From G965202665 sp965243835 (GTDB lineage Bacteria; Actinomycetota; Acidimicrobiia; Spongiisociales; Spongiisociaceae): 64,000 nucleotides of DNA. The position numbers and the translations under genes are program-made. Each line of letters opens with the position of its first letter. Position 1 is the stretch's first letter. The stretch lies in contig OZ251578.1 of assembly GCA_965243835.1 (NCBI GenBank), positions 372,001 to 436,000 of the forward strand, in the 5' to 3' direction. This document shows, piece by piece, positions 58,201-64,000 of the stretch. Below the pieces are notes generated by a model. That model did not search any database. It was not told the origin of the DNA and saw only the letters and a program-made list of their open reading frames with translations.

Positions 58201-58407
58201 CTGGCCAAACAGGTGGACGGGGCGGTGGCCGCCCACACCGGGCTGGTCGACTGGCGGGACAACCTGGACGCGCAACGGCAGATGCGCCGCGACATTAAAC
58301 GGAGGCTGCGGGAGGGGGGCGAATACTCCCCGGAGCAGTTGGAACGGCTGGGCAGGCGGATCGTGGAAATCGCCAAACGGCGCACCGGCGCCGGGGAGGA
58401 CGGATGA
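55285..58407 (+). CDS. hsdR: Type I restriction endonuclease motor subunit
   Basis: Translocates and cuts unmodified DNA with HsdM/HsdS. 1,040 residues, normal. The N-terminal nuclease has VIPDIVLFVNGIPLVVMEAK (PD...ExK with Glu157 and Lys159). The helicase has Walker A IWHTQGSGKS around residue 313, LVVTDRTQLDRQI, DEAH at residues 415-418, GFTGTPI and VVDRLLTGFDAP. ATG 55285 lies within the end of apeA. The first ~10 codons are AT-rich, then composition returns abruptly to host level, so the right edge of the foreign segment lies at about 55320. The C-terminal helical region contacts HsdM. Confidence 0.95.
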   Translation: MRDKGINELRYVEIPAREMLEQLGWSYLPASELRDERGDEREVLLRGRLRAALLRLNEWLSAEQAERVIFNLEHLEEVGMGRNQKVHEYLIFGMPLDVDGAGGRRTRIVRFFDFDHPEGGRNEFVVTTQFRVSRGRGETVIPDIVLFVNGIPLVVMEAKSPDLGMWRPEAIKQLHRYQELGAQWRGRGAPDLFHYNLLCVAHCGMAAVYAGLYAPENLFFEWKSIHPYTDEEVKRRFGVEAQGQARLIIGLLSPAVLLDILRDYVVFETRGGKMVKKLPRYQQYRAVRETLGRILRGETAEERGGVIWHTQGSGKSLTMLWLAVKLRRQTRLGALDNPTILVVTDRTQLDRQIAATFAACDFPSPEQAKTSRHLRRLLTTGVGRTVMTTVQKFEEAMEDDQGALDPGANVIVMVDEAHRTQFGILSARMSQALPNAALIGFTGTPIDKGFERSTMRRFGPLIDSYTIPQSVEDNATVPIRYELRKPELAVADGKTLDKLFEAVFGRYSPDDQERIRRCYANRETLAGADPRIRMIALDIAEHFKTKIRPNGFKAQVVAPRRETALKYARYLRDFGITETYPIITVAADDGAEYDEVRSLPQEKIINDFVHEPIRFDEDEGPAVPEILVVVDRLLTGFDAPVEQVLYLDKHLQEHSLLQAIARVNRTHTHQVRGQTVSKNYGLVVDYYGVAQDLEKALAGFKPEDVREAMTPLETGRAAEFIGEAAAKAESHFRGWDLDDRWACAAVFAPGPDTEGDYREDRYQLFNRDFREFARLMDQYLPDPGALAYLKRLRRLTEIRQVVRAQYHGEDAHLDWTDIGAKAKQLIDEQVSAEVRELMKPLSILDRDFAQVLDGVDNERARASVMEHAVRRVINRRMDDNPVFYQKLSDQLREIIDQLRLGTIDDLEACRRMGELGERMRDEEGIAARQGHTPRSFAIRELLAGEMDEPTAETAARGELEPYREEFGREMDALAKQVDGAVAAHTGLVDWRDNLDAQRQMRRDIKRRLREGGEYSPEQLERLGRRIVEIAKRRTGAGEDG

Positions 58408-59135
58408 AAACCCGGGACCGGGTGCGCTACGGCGGCTCGGTCATCGAATACGAGATCCGGCGCAGTACCCGCCGCCGCAAAAGCATTCAGGTGGCGGTGG
58501 ACGGGAGCGGAGTGTCGGTGAGCGCCCCGATGGCGGTCGACGACGACTACCTGCGGGCTTTCGTGCGCAAGCGGGCCGCCTGGATCATCCGCAATGCGGA
58601 GGCGGAGAAGCTGCGGGCCGCCCCCAAGCGGTTCGTGAGCGGGGAAACCGTGCCCTACCTGGGGCGGAACATACGGATGGCGGTGTCGGACGGGGAGGAG
58701 GTGCGGTCGCCGCAGGTGCGGTTCGACCATTGGCGGTTGCGGATAGCGGTCCCCGCCGGTTTGGAAGGGAGCGAGCGCGCCGACCGGGTGCGGGCGGCGG
58801 TGACGGCCTGGTACCGGGTGCGGGCGGAGGCGCGGGTGCCGCCGGTGGTGGAACGGTGGTGGCCGGAGTTCGGCCGGGGGAAGCGGTCGGCGATCCTGAT
58901 CCGCAACCAGCGCAAACGGTGGGCCAGTTGCGCCCCCGACGGCACCCTGCGTTTCAACTGGCGGGTGGTGATGGTGCCCCCCGCCTTGCTGGAATACATC
59001 GTGGTGCACGAGTTGGCCCACCTGCGGGTGCGCAACCATTCCCCCGACTTCTGGAACCTGGTAACCGCCGCCGTCCCCGACGCCCAAGCCCGCCGCCGCC
59101 GCCTAAAAGAAACCGGCCCCCACCTCCCCTTCTAA
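58404..59135 (+). CDS. YgjP/SprT-like zinc metallopeptidase
   Basis: 243 residues. The zinc site is HELAH at residues 202-206 (VVHELAHLRVRNHSPDFW), with the third ligand likely His213. The upstream RNQRKRWASCAPDGTLRFNW is the family-typical block of YgjP-like (DUF45) proteins, which often accompany Type I restriction genes. It starts in the hsdR stop as ATGA, so it is the last gene of the operon. Substrate unknown. A ~62-bp piece of its 3' end is repeated at 59489-59553. Confidence 0.85.
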   Translation: MKTRDRVRYGGSVIEYEIRRSTRRRKSIQVAVDGSGVSVSAPMAVDDDYLRAFVRKRAAWIIRNAEAEKLRAAPKRFVSGETVPYLGRNIRMAVSDGEEVRSPQVRFDHWRLRIAVPAGLEGSERADRVRAAVTAWYRVRAEARVPPVVERWWPEFGRGKRSAILIRNQRKRWASCAPDGTLRFNWRVVMVPPALLEYIVVHELAHLRVRNHSPDFWNLVTAAVPDAQARRRRLKETGPHLPF

Positions 59136-59257
59136 CCCCCCTTGCGAGATGGCGGCGCCGTTTGGGGTATTGGTCCCGGGTAGCGGAACGCCATGCTATA
59201 CTGGGGCGGTAAGGAAGAGGCTGTTGCCTCTTCGAATCTATTAGAAAGGGGGCAGTG

Positions 59258-59419
59258 ATGCCCAAAAAAGACCAACCCAGTCCTGCCGAACTACGCAGAT
59301 TGGAAAAAAAGGCCAATGCGTTGCTCTCCGATACCTTGTACAAGGAGTTGAAAAAGCAACCAAACCTGCAGGTTCGACAGAAGCCTAACAAAGACTTGGA
59401 GATCAAGATAGAACTCTAA
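59258..59419 (+). CDS. Small basic/acidic 53-residue protein
   Basis: ATG 59258 is preceded by AGAAAGGGGGCAG. The product begins MPKKDQPSPAELRRLEKKAN, is rich in Lys, Glu and Leu, and is probably one or two helices ending IEIKIEL-like (LEIKIEL). TATACT at about 59195-59200 may be its -10 box. No family recognised. It sits between the metallopeptidase gene and the scar copy of that gene's 3' end, so it may be cargo of the event that made the scar. Confidence 0.45.
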   Translation: MPKKDQPSPAELRRLEKKANALLSDTLYKELKKQPNLQVRQKPNKDLEIKIEL

Positions 59420-59488
59420 GAATGAGGGAGGTGGGCTGTGTGTCTAGCTGGATTCGCTCCGGTGAATAGCACAGCCCATTTCCTGACG

Positions 59489-59553
59489 GAGTTGGCCCGC
59501 CTGCGGGTGCGCAACCATTCCCCCGACCTCTGGAACCTGGCAACCGCCGCCGT
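59489..59553 (+). pseudogene. Scar copy of the metallopeptidase 3' region
   Basis: GAGTTGGCCCGCCTGCGG, GTGCGCAACCATTCCCCCG and TCTGGAACCTGG match 59010-59075 with only a few mismatches. It encodes ELARLRVRNHSPDLWNL, losing the second zinc-site His, and has no start of its own. The remainder of 59420-59612 shows nothing else recognisable. Confidence 0.8.
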
Positions 59554-59612
59554 CCATGACGTCCCGAACCCGACGGTCCGTGTGCCCATCCGAACCGTCT
59601 AGAGTAGGGCGG

Positions 59613-60866
59613 ATGGAAAACCCCGGGTACCTCCCTGCTCTCGCAACCCGCGAGGAATATGTAGACCTGCTGGAAGGTCGTGCGGTGCCGTTGGCCGACG
59701 GATCGGCCCATTTTGAGCCGGGCCGTACGTTATTGAAAGCCTACATGCTGGAAACGGCCCGGAAGGGCCGAACGGTACGTGAACTGCCCGAGGCGTTCCC
59801 GGAAGGGGTGTCTCTGGAGGAGGTTGACGATAGCCTTTTTCGGGTGCACGATGCCAAAGAGCACGAGGGCCGTATCGTAGGTTTGTTGGAAATTATGGAA
59901 GAACGTTATCCCGTGTTTTATACGACCATGCCATCCACGAGTGGCGACCGGTGGGTAAGAAATAATGTCGACAAATCTCCCTGGTTAGATAGAGTATGGC
60001 TTTCCTCGTACATCTTGTCGGAGATTTGGGATCAAGTGCGAACCGCTCATAACCCTGAACGCTATGTTCGACTTGGGTTTGAACACGAAGCAAAATATGA
60101 AATACCTGAGGGTTTGCCTATCGAGCATGATGAAGATTTTGATGAAACGGAAGACGAGACAGGATCAACCATATTCGCGCGCAGAAGATCGAAAGTTAAT
60201 CTTACGGAAAGAATTGGTGAGTTGAATAAAACTTTACCAGACTTGCTTGAATTATATAATCCCCTTCATTCATTAGTTCAACTACAAATCCCTGCTAGAG
60301 GGAAGGGAGGTCATTTATTGAATTATGATGGTAAATCTACTAATAAAAGCGGTTCCTTTGTTGGACATAGATCTATTGTAAAGGCTATTATAAAACTATA
60401 TAAAAGAGTGACCGATAGCATAGAAAAAATGTGGTTTGAAAGTCACCCGGTTGGAGGTGGCGGTTTCAGGCTTGACGGAGAACCGGTTTGTATTATATTT
60501 GAAGATCCGTTGTCTCAACAAACCTTTGATCGTTTAGTGACTTATGGACTCCAACATCGAAGCAGTCTGTTAAGAATTGGAGGCTATTTACATCCTCGAG
60601 GGCCCACTAAAATTCATATGTCAGCAATTGATCATCATCTCTGGCAACCCTTTTCTATGGAGGTAACTAGCAATCACATGGTTCTGTTATTACCTAAGGG
60701 TACCTGTGGTAATACAATACATCGTCTTATAACTAATATACAACGTTACATTGCTCCTAAAATAAAGGTTTGGTTAGGATCGGAGCCATATGAAGAGGCA
60801 GTGCATGCAGCAGGAAAAGAGGTTGGCTTGTTTAGGGTAGGAACCCTAAACCGACAGGCGGTTTAA
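59613..60866 (+). CDS. Unrecognised 417-residue protein of mixed composition
   Basis: ATG 59613 (MENPGYLPALATREEYVDLL) was chosen over an in-frame ATG at 59556 that lies in the metallopeptidase scar. The first ~90 residues are encoded by host-like GC-rich DNA (ARKGRTVRELPEAFPEGVSL); from about 59890 to 60840 the DNA is AT-rich. The middle has an acidic stretch (EHDEDFDETEDETG) and the C-terminus a KIKVWLGSEPYEEAVHAA segment. I see no catalytic motif. Its place between a restriction operon and a toxin-antitoxin locus suggests a defence or mobile cargo gene, but no function can be assigned. Confidence 0.65.
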   Translation: MENPGYLPALATREEYVDLLEGRAVPLADGSAHFEPGRTLLKAYMLETARKGRTVRELPEAFPEGVSLEEVDDSLFRVHDAKEHEGRIVGLLEIMEERYPVFYTTMPSTSGDRWVRNNVDKSPWLDRVWLSSYILSEIWDQVRTAHNPERYVRLGFEHEAKYEIPEGLPIEHDEDFDETEDETGSTIFARRRSKVNLTERIGELNKTLPDLLELYNPLHSLVQLQIPARGKGGHLLNYDGKSTNKSGSFVGHRSIVKAIIKLYKRVTDSIEKMWFESHPVGGGGFRLDGEPVCIIFEDPLSQQTFDRLVTYGLQHRSSLLRIGGYLHPRGPTKIHMSAIDHHLWQPFSMEVTSNHMVLLLPKGTCGNTIHRLITNIQRYIAPKIKVWLGSEPYEEAVHAAGKEVGLFRVGTLNRQAV

Positions 60867-61010
60867 TGGGGTCGGAATGTTTGGCGGTGGGTTGGCCTGT
60901 TTGAGCCGCCCGGGACGGTGCTGAGAAACTTGCGCGGTCGTCCGGGTTGGTTCGGGGAGGGGCGGGAGGCGGTTAGGATGGCCGTTCCCGATCGACAGGA
61001 GACTGGCACT

Positions 61011-61307
61011 ATGCCAACCGATGACAATGGGGGCGACCAGCCCCGGACTATCACCGCCTCCGAGTTTCGGGCTAAGTGCTTGGCCTTGATGGACGAGGTG
61101 GCGGACACCGGGGAGGAGATCGTGATCACCAAGCGGGGCGTCCCGGTGGCGCGACTGGAGCCTTACCGGAAAAGGCCGGCGAGCCTCTATGGTAAGTACA
61201 AGGGCCAGATTAAAATCTATGGGGATATTGTGGGTCCGGTGATGGACGATGACTGGGAGGAGGAATGGATCAAGCAGTGGGATAAATGGCTTGCGCCGCC
61301 TGCCTAA
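61011..61307 (+). CDS. Phd/VapB-type antitoxin 1
   Basis: 98 residues. TITASEFRAKCLALMDEVAD is the Phd/YefM DNA-binding fold start, followed by EEIVITKRGVPVARLEPY. The C-terminus (GPVMDDDWEEEWIKQWDKWL) is the acidic toxin-neutralising tail. ATG 61011 has AGGAG 9 nt upstream; the same frame opens further upstream without a good ribosome site. No toxin gene follows directly; a second, closely related antitoxin does. The tail matches antitoxin 2 almost residue for residue, so it may bind the same VapC. Confidence 0.8.
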   Translation: MPTDDNGGDQPRTITASEFRAKCLALMDEVADTGEEIVITKRGVPVARLEPYRKRPASLYGKYKGQIKIYGDIVGPVMDDDWEEEWIKQWDKWLAPPA

Positions 61308-61311
61308 CGAT

Positions 61312-61340
61312 TTGACTATGGTTATGACCATGGTTATAAT
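61312..61340 (+). promoter_or_regulatory. Promoter/operator of the second antitoxin-toxin pair
   Basis: TTGACT at 61312-61317, 17-nt spacer, TATAAT at 61335-61340. ATGGTTAT is repeated within the spacer around a central ACCATGGT palindrome, a likely autorepression site for the antitoxin. Confidence 0.7.
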
Positions 61341-61371
61341 GGTTCCCCAGCGAGTAGCGAAGGGGCGTGGA

Positions 61372-61653
61372 ATGACAACGCTAACTGCCGGGTCCGGGGA
61401 CCGGACCATCAAGGCTTCCGAGTTCAAGGCCAAGTGCTTGGCGCTGATGGACGAGGTGGCGGACACCGGGGAGGAGATCGTGATTACCAAGCGGGGCGCT
61501 CCGGTGGCGCGGCTGTCCGCCTATCGGGGCAAGCCGGAGTCTTTCTTCGGGGCTGATCGCGACATCATAAAAATTCATGGAGATGTTGTTGGTCCGGTGA
61601 TGGACGATGATTGGGAGGAGGAATGGCTCAAGCAGTGGGATGAGTGGCTTTGA
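61372..61653 (+). CDS. vapB: Phd/VapB-type antitoxin 2
   Basis: 93 residues. TIKASEFKAKCLALMDEVAD and EEIVITKRGAPVARLSAY match antitoxin 1; the middle (GKPESFFGADRDIIKIHG) differs, and the acidic end DDDWEEEWLKQWDEWL is shared. It starts at ATG 61372 and overlaps the start of vapC by 10 nt, the standard layout for a toxin-antitoxin operon with coupled translation. Its own consensus promoter lies just upstream. Confidence 0.85.
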   Translation: MTTLTAGSGDRTIKASEFKAKCLALMDEVADTGEEIVITKRGAPVARLSAYRGKPESFFGADRDIIKIHGDVVGPVMDDDWEEEWLKQWDEWL

Positions 61654-62051
61654 TACTGCTGGATACGCATGCGCTTCTGTGGTCGCGGATGGGCGATCAC
61701 CGGCTGGGCGACGAGGCGCGCGGAGCCATCGAGCGGGCTTGGACTGCGGGTGAGGTTGGAATATCGGCAATATCTTTCTGGGAACTGGCGCAGTTGCAAC
61801 ACAAGGGACGAATCGATATTGAGACCGGAATTGGAGATTGGCGGCGCAGTCTTATGAGCAAGGGTCTGATTGAGATTGCCGTGACAGGGGATATCGGCAT
61901 CAGGGCGGCTACCCTGCCGGACTTTCACAAGGACCCGGCGGACCGGCTGATCGTGGCCACCGCTTTGGCGGGCGGGCATCAGTTGGTTACGTCGGATAGG
62001 AAAATACTGGACTGGTCGGGTCCGTTGCGGCGCATGCTGGCCGGGGTTTGA
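61644..62051 (+). CDS. vapC: VapC-type PIN-domain ribonuclease toxin
   Basis: 135 residues. PIN acidic residues are present: Asp7 in LLDTHALLW, Glu47 in SFWELAQL, and Asp97 and Asp100 in KDPADRLIVATAL, with Asp118 in VTSDRK. VapC toxins cleave specific RNAs, commonly tRNA, when not bound by their antitoxin. GTG 61644 lies within the antitoxin gene. The 3' end overlaps the convergent lipoprotein gene by 73 bp. Confidence 0.9.
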   Translation: MALILLDTHALLWSRMGDHRLGDEARGAIERAWTAGEVGISAISFWELAQLQHKGRIDIETGIGDWRRSLMSKGLIEIAVTGDIGIRAATLPDFHKDPADRLIVATALAGGHQLVTSDRKILDWSGPLRRMLAGV

Positions 62052-63697
62052 ACCGGCGGGGGCGGGGCGGATAGGAGCACGCCGGTGGTTTCGGTGGGAA
62101 CGGTGGGGATTTTTTCGGTGTCTCCTTGGTCGTCGAGGCGGGTGTCGATCTCGAACACCGCGAACTCTTCGAAGAAGCCGGGGCGGGGGCGCAGGTAGAC
62201 CGTCTCCGTGTCGCCCGGGATTTCGTAATCCAGGGAGGCCCGCAGGGGCTCGGCGGGGGAATATTCGCCTTCCGGCAAGCCCAACGGGTCGTAGCACCAC
62301 GCTTCCTCCACCGCGCACAGCTCAAACGCCGGCCAGCCGTCCGCCTGCCAGCCGGTGAAGAAACCTTCCTCCCCGTCGGCGGACTCCACCAGGGCGTACA
62401 TCGAGATAACCCGGAAATCGGGAAACCCTTCCTCCGTCTCCTCGGTGGAATCGAAGTAGATCACCGACTCCAGGGTGAACCGCACCCGGTCGTTGTCCAG
62501 GGAGTCGCCCACTCCCAGCGTCGACAGTTGCGGGTAGCCCTCGGTGGTTCCTTGCCGGCCCAAGCCGGCGTCTATTTCATAGATGGCGTAGAAGCCGTTG
62601 AACGTGTTCTCCGCGGTCAGGTAGACGGTGGATGCCTCCTCCGGGATCAGAAAACCGGCGGTTCCCCGCAACGGGCCGTCGTCGCTGAAATACCCGTCCA
62701 GTCCGGTTCCGGCGAACGGCCGCTCCCGCCGGGCGAAACCGTCGGGGGTGCGCACCTCGAAGAACATGTCGGCCAGGGTTTCCAGGTAGCCGGAGGTTAC
62801 TTCCGCCGCGGCGTGCACCATCATAAGCCGCATGCCCGGCGGGGGCGGGCCGCCCGGCCCGGCCTCCTCCGGGAAATCCACCCCTTCCACGGCGAAACGC
62901 AGGCTGAAGTCGATGTCCTCGATGTGGAACGAATCGCCTACCCGGAAAGTGCCCCCCTCCGGGATGAAAACGGCGTCGGTGCCCGGTTCCCCGACCGGGC
63001 CGCGGGCGGGGTCGACGGAGAACCGGCGGCGGCGCACGGGAATGTCGCGGTCGGCGATGACCGGTTCCAGATTCACCGCCAGTTCCACCCCGGAGGCGTC
63101 CGCGGGAATCTGATAGCCGACGGAGCCCCGCACCGACAGGCCGGGCAGGTAGGAGCCGTCCAGGGAGACGTCGGCGAAGTCGAAAGTGTCGTACCAACGT
63201 TCCCCGCCGGGGGTGCTTACCTCGATGTCCTGCCAGGGCAGGAAAATCTGCGGGGAGTCGGTGAGGTTCTCCACCAGCAGATGAAACCGGATGTGCCGCA
63301 AATCGGCTAGGGGTTCCTCCCCCCGGCGGTCGGTTTCCGGGTAGGTGACCGCCTCCAGTTCCACCCGGAAAATCGGATCATCGCCGAAGTCGTCCTCCGG
63401 AACAAAGTCGTCCTCCCCGGCAAAATCGTCCCCCGGGGCGGGTTCGCTTGTCGGGATGGAGTCGTCTTCCGGGGCGGGGTCATCCGTTGATAGGGGGGAG
63501 ACGGGCGGGGCGTCCGTAGCGGGGGTCTGCGGGGGAGCGGGGAGGGAGGAGGGCGGGGCGCTCCCGGTCGGGGCGGGGGCGACGGGGGAGGAGGTGGCGG
63601 GGGGAACGGAGGTTTGTCTCCCGCAGGCCGCGACGCATGCCGCCAGCCCCAGGACCGCTCCCGCCGCCAAAACTTTCCGCACCGCCGACGGTTTCAT
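61979..63697 (-). CDS. Large lipoprotein with repeated DUF4352-like domains
   Basis: 572 residues. The signal peptide ends with two possible lipobox cysteines, Cys21 (GLAAC) and Cys25 (CVAAC). A Pro/Ser/Thr-rich then Asp/Glu-rich linker runs to about residue 105. Three to four beta-sandwich domains of about 120 residues follow, each with a VGDS or FRVEL opening and a V.YEIP or GFLIPEEAS close (FRVGDSFHIEDIDFSLRF, GVGDSLDNDRVRFTLESV, ASLDYEIPGDTETVYLRP). This pattern fits DUF4352-like extracellular domains. It is probably a cell-surface or periplasmic binding protein. The last ~24 codons lie over the 3' end of vapC on the other strand, so the original C-terminus may have been replaced. Confidence 0.75.
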   Translation of the reverse strand: MKPSAVRKVLAAGAVLGLAACVAACGRQTSVPPATSSPVAPAPTGSAPPSSLPAPPQTPATDAPPVSPLSTDDPAPEDDSIPTSEPAPGDDFAGEDDFVPEDDFGDDPIFRVELEAVTYPETDRRGEEPLADLRHIRFHLLVENLTDSPQIFLPWQDIEVSTPGGERWYDTFDFADVSLDGSYLPGLSVRGSVGYQIPADASGVELAVNLEPVIADRDIPVRRRRFSVDPARGPVGEPGTDAVFIPEGGTFRVGDSFHIEDIDFSLRFAVEGVDFPEEAGPGGPPPPGMRLMMVHAAAEVTSGYLETLADMFFEVRTPDGFARRERPFAGTGLDGYFSDDGPLRGTAGFLIPEEASTVYLTAENTFNGFYAIYEIDAGLGRQGTTEGYPQLSTLGVGDSLDNDRVRFTLESVIYFDSTEETEEGFPDFRVISMYALVESADGEEGFFTGWQADGWPAFELCAVEEAWCYDPLGLPEGEYSPAEPLRASLDYEIPGDTETVYLRPRPGFFEEFAVFEIDTRLDDQGDTEKIPTVPTETTGVLLSAPPPPVQTPASMRRNGPDQSSIFLSDVTN

Positions 63698-63789
63698 ACG
63701 CCGTACCCTACGGGATCAAACCTCCCATAGTCGCCCCTCCGCCGCCCGGCGGACCTCCGTCCGGGGAGGGGGAGCGGGCGTCCGGGCGA

Positions 63790-64000
63790 TCAGACGGCGT
63801 GTTGGTAAACGGCCGTCTCGAAGTCCAGGTAACCGCCCACCGACGTCGCATCGGCGAACGGGAAAATCTGGGTGGCCCAAAACCCGCCCACGCCGTTGCT
63901 CCGGTCGATCCAGTAGTAGAGGTTGGCCAGGCCCGCCCAGGCCAGCGAACCGGCCGGGCGTCCGGTGGGGGCCTCTTCTTCGTTGATCATAAAAGTCAAC
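63790..64000 (-). CDS. C-terminus of a serine beta-lactamase-fold hydrolase
   Basis: Only the last ~70 residues are in the window. GSLAWAGLANLYYWIDRSNG, then GFWATQIFPFADATS, is the usual end of EstB/class C beta-lactamase-like esterases (a WGG..NT.FWIDP-type block followed by TQ..P). The catalytic SxxK and YxN motifs would lie beyond the right edge. The 92-bp gap to the lipoprotein gene holds nothing recognisable. Confidence 0.7.
   Translation of the reverse strand, partial: LTFMINEEEAPTGRPAGSLAWAGLANLYYWIDRSNGVGGFWATQIFPFADATSVGGYLDFETAVYQHAV

Noticed and set aside
1..64000. rRNA, tRNA or riboswitch genes
   Set aside because: I noticed no cloverleaf-like, rRNA-like or known riboswitch core sequence on either strand, but this was by eye; a covariance-model search would be decisive.

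Overview
The window is high-GC DNA with actinobacterial gene order (disA, then carD-ispD-ispF-cysS-rlmB). The surface proteins carry S-layer-homology (SLH) domains of the kind common in Acidimicrobiia, so an uncultured Acidimicrobiia-like actinobacterium is my best guess. That placement is an inference from gene order and domain style. I saw no rRNA, tRNA or CRISPR array.

Layout. 1-1786: an NAD-salvage pair, pncB (cut by the window edge) and divergent pncA. 1787-25931: four tandem units of about 6 kb, each a ~1,800-residue secreted protein with about twelve Calx-beta-like modules, a Gly/Pro linker and three SLH repeats. Each is preceded by a TTGACA/TAGCGT promoter whose spacer is a run of 12-14 G, and each is followed by a GC hairpin and a remnant of the 3' end of pncA. 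25932-27679: small accessory genes and short repeats. 27726-31775 (minus): nucleoside hydrolase, ribokinase, cytochrome P450 and a zinc-ribbon/discoidin membrane protein. 32023-41204: the conserved block disA, carD, ispD, ispF, cysS, rlmB. Its CarD is preceded in the same frame by about 1,430 residues of Lys/Ala/Ser-rich histone-H1-like repeats. 41280-42542: an orphan substrate-binding lipoprotein.

42700-46015 holds an HD-domain phosphohydrolase and three tandem copies of a 195-residue protein. 46167-50582 (minus) is an array of about ten copies of an unrecognised small protein family downstream of one small BrnT/DUF4258-like protein. 50675-59135 is a Type I restriction-modification operon: half-HsdS, HsdM, HsdS, ApeA, HsdR and a YgjP-like metallopeptidase. 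The two-domain hsdS has a (AC)12 tract between its recognition domains, and the HEPN protein ApeA sits in an AT-rich segment between hsdS and hsdR. 59258-60866 has two unrecognised genes, 61011-62051 two Phd/VapB-type antitoxins with one VapC toxin, and 61979-64000 a lipoprotein and the end of a serine hydrolase.

Two themes link the regions. First, likely switching by simple repeats, at the surface (poly-G promoters) and in defence (AC tract in hsdS). Second, tandem gene copies that repeatedly carry a copy of the 3' tail of the upstream gene (pncA, the HD gene; a related scar occurs at the metallopeptidase gene).
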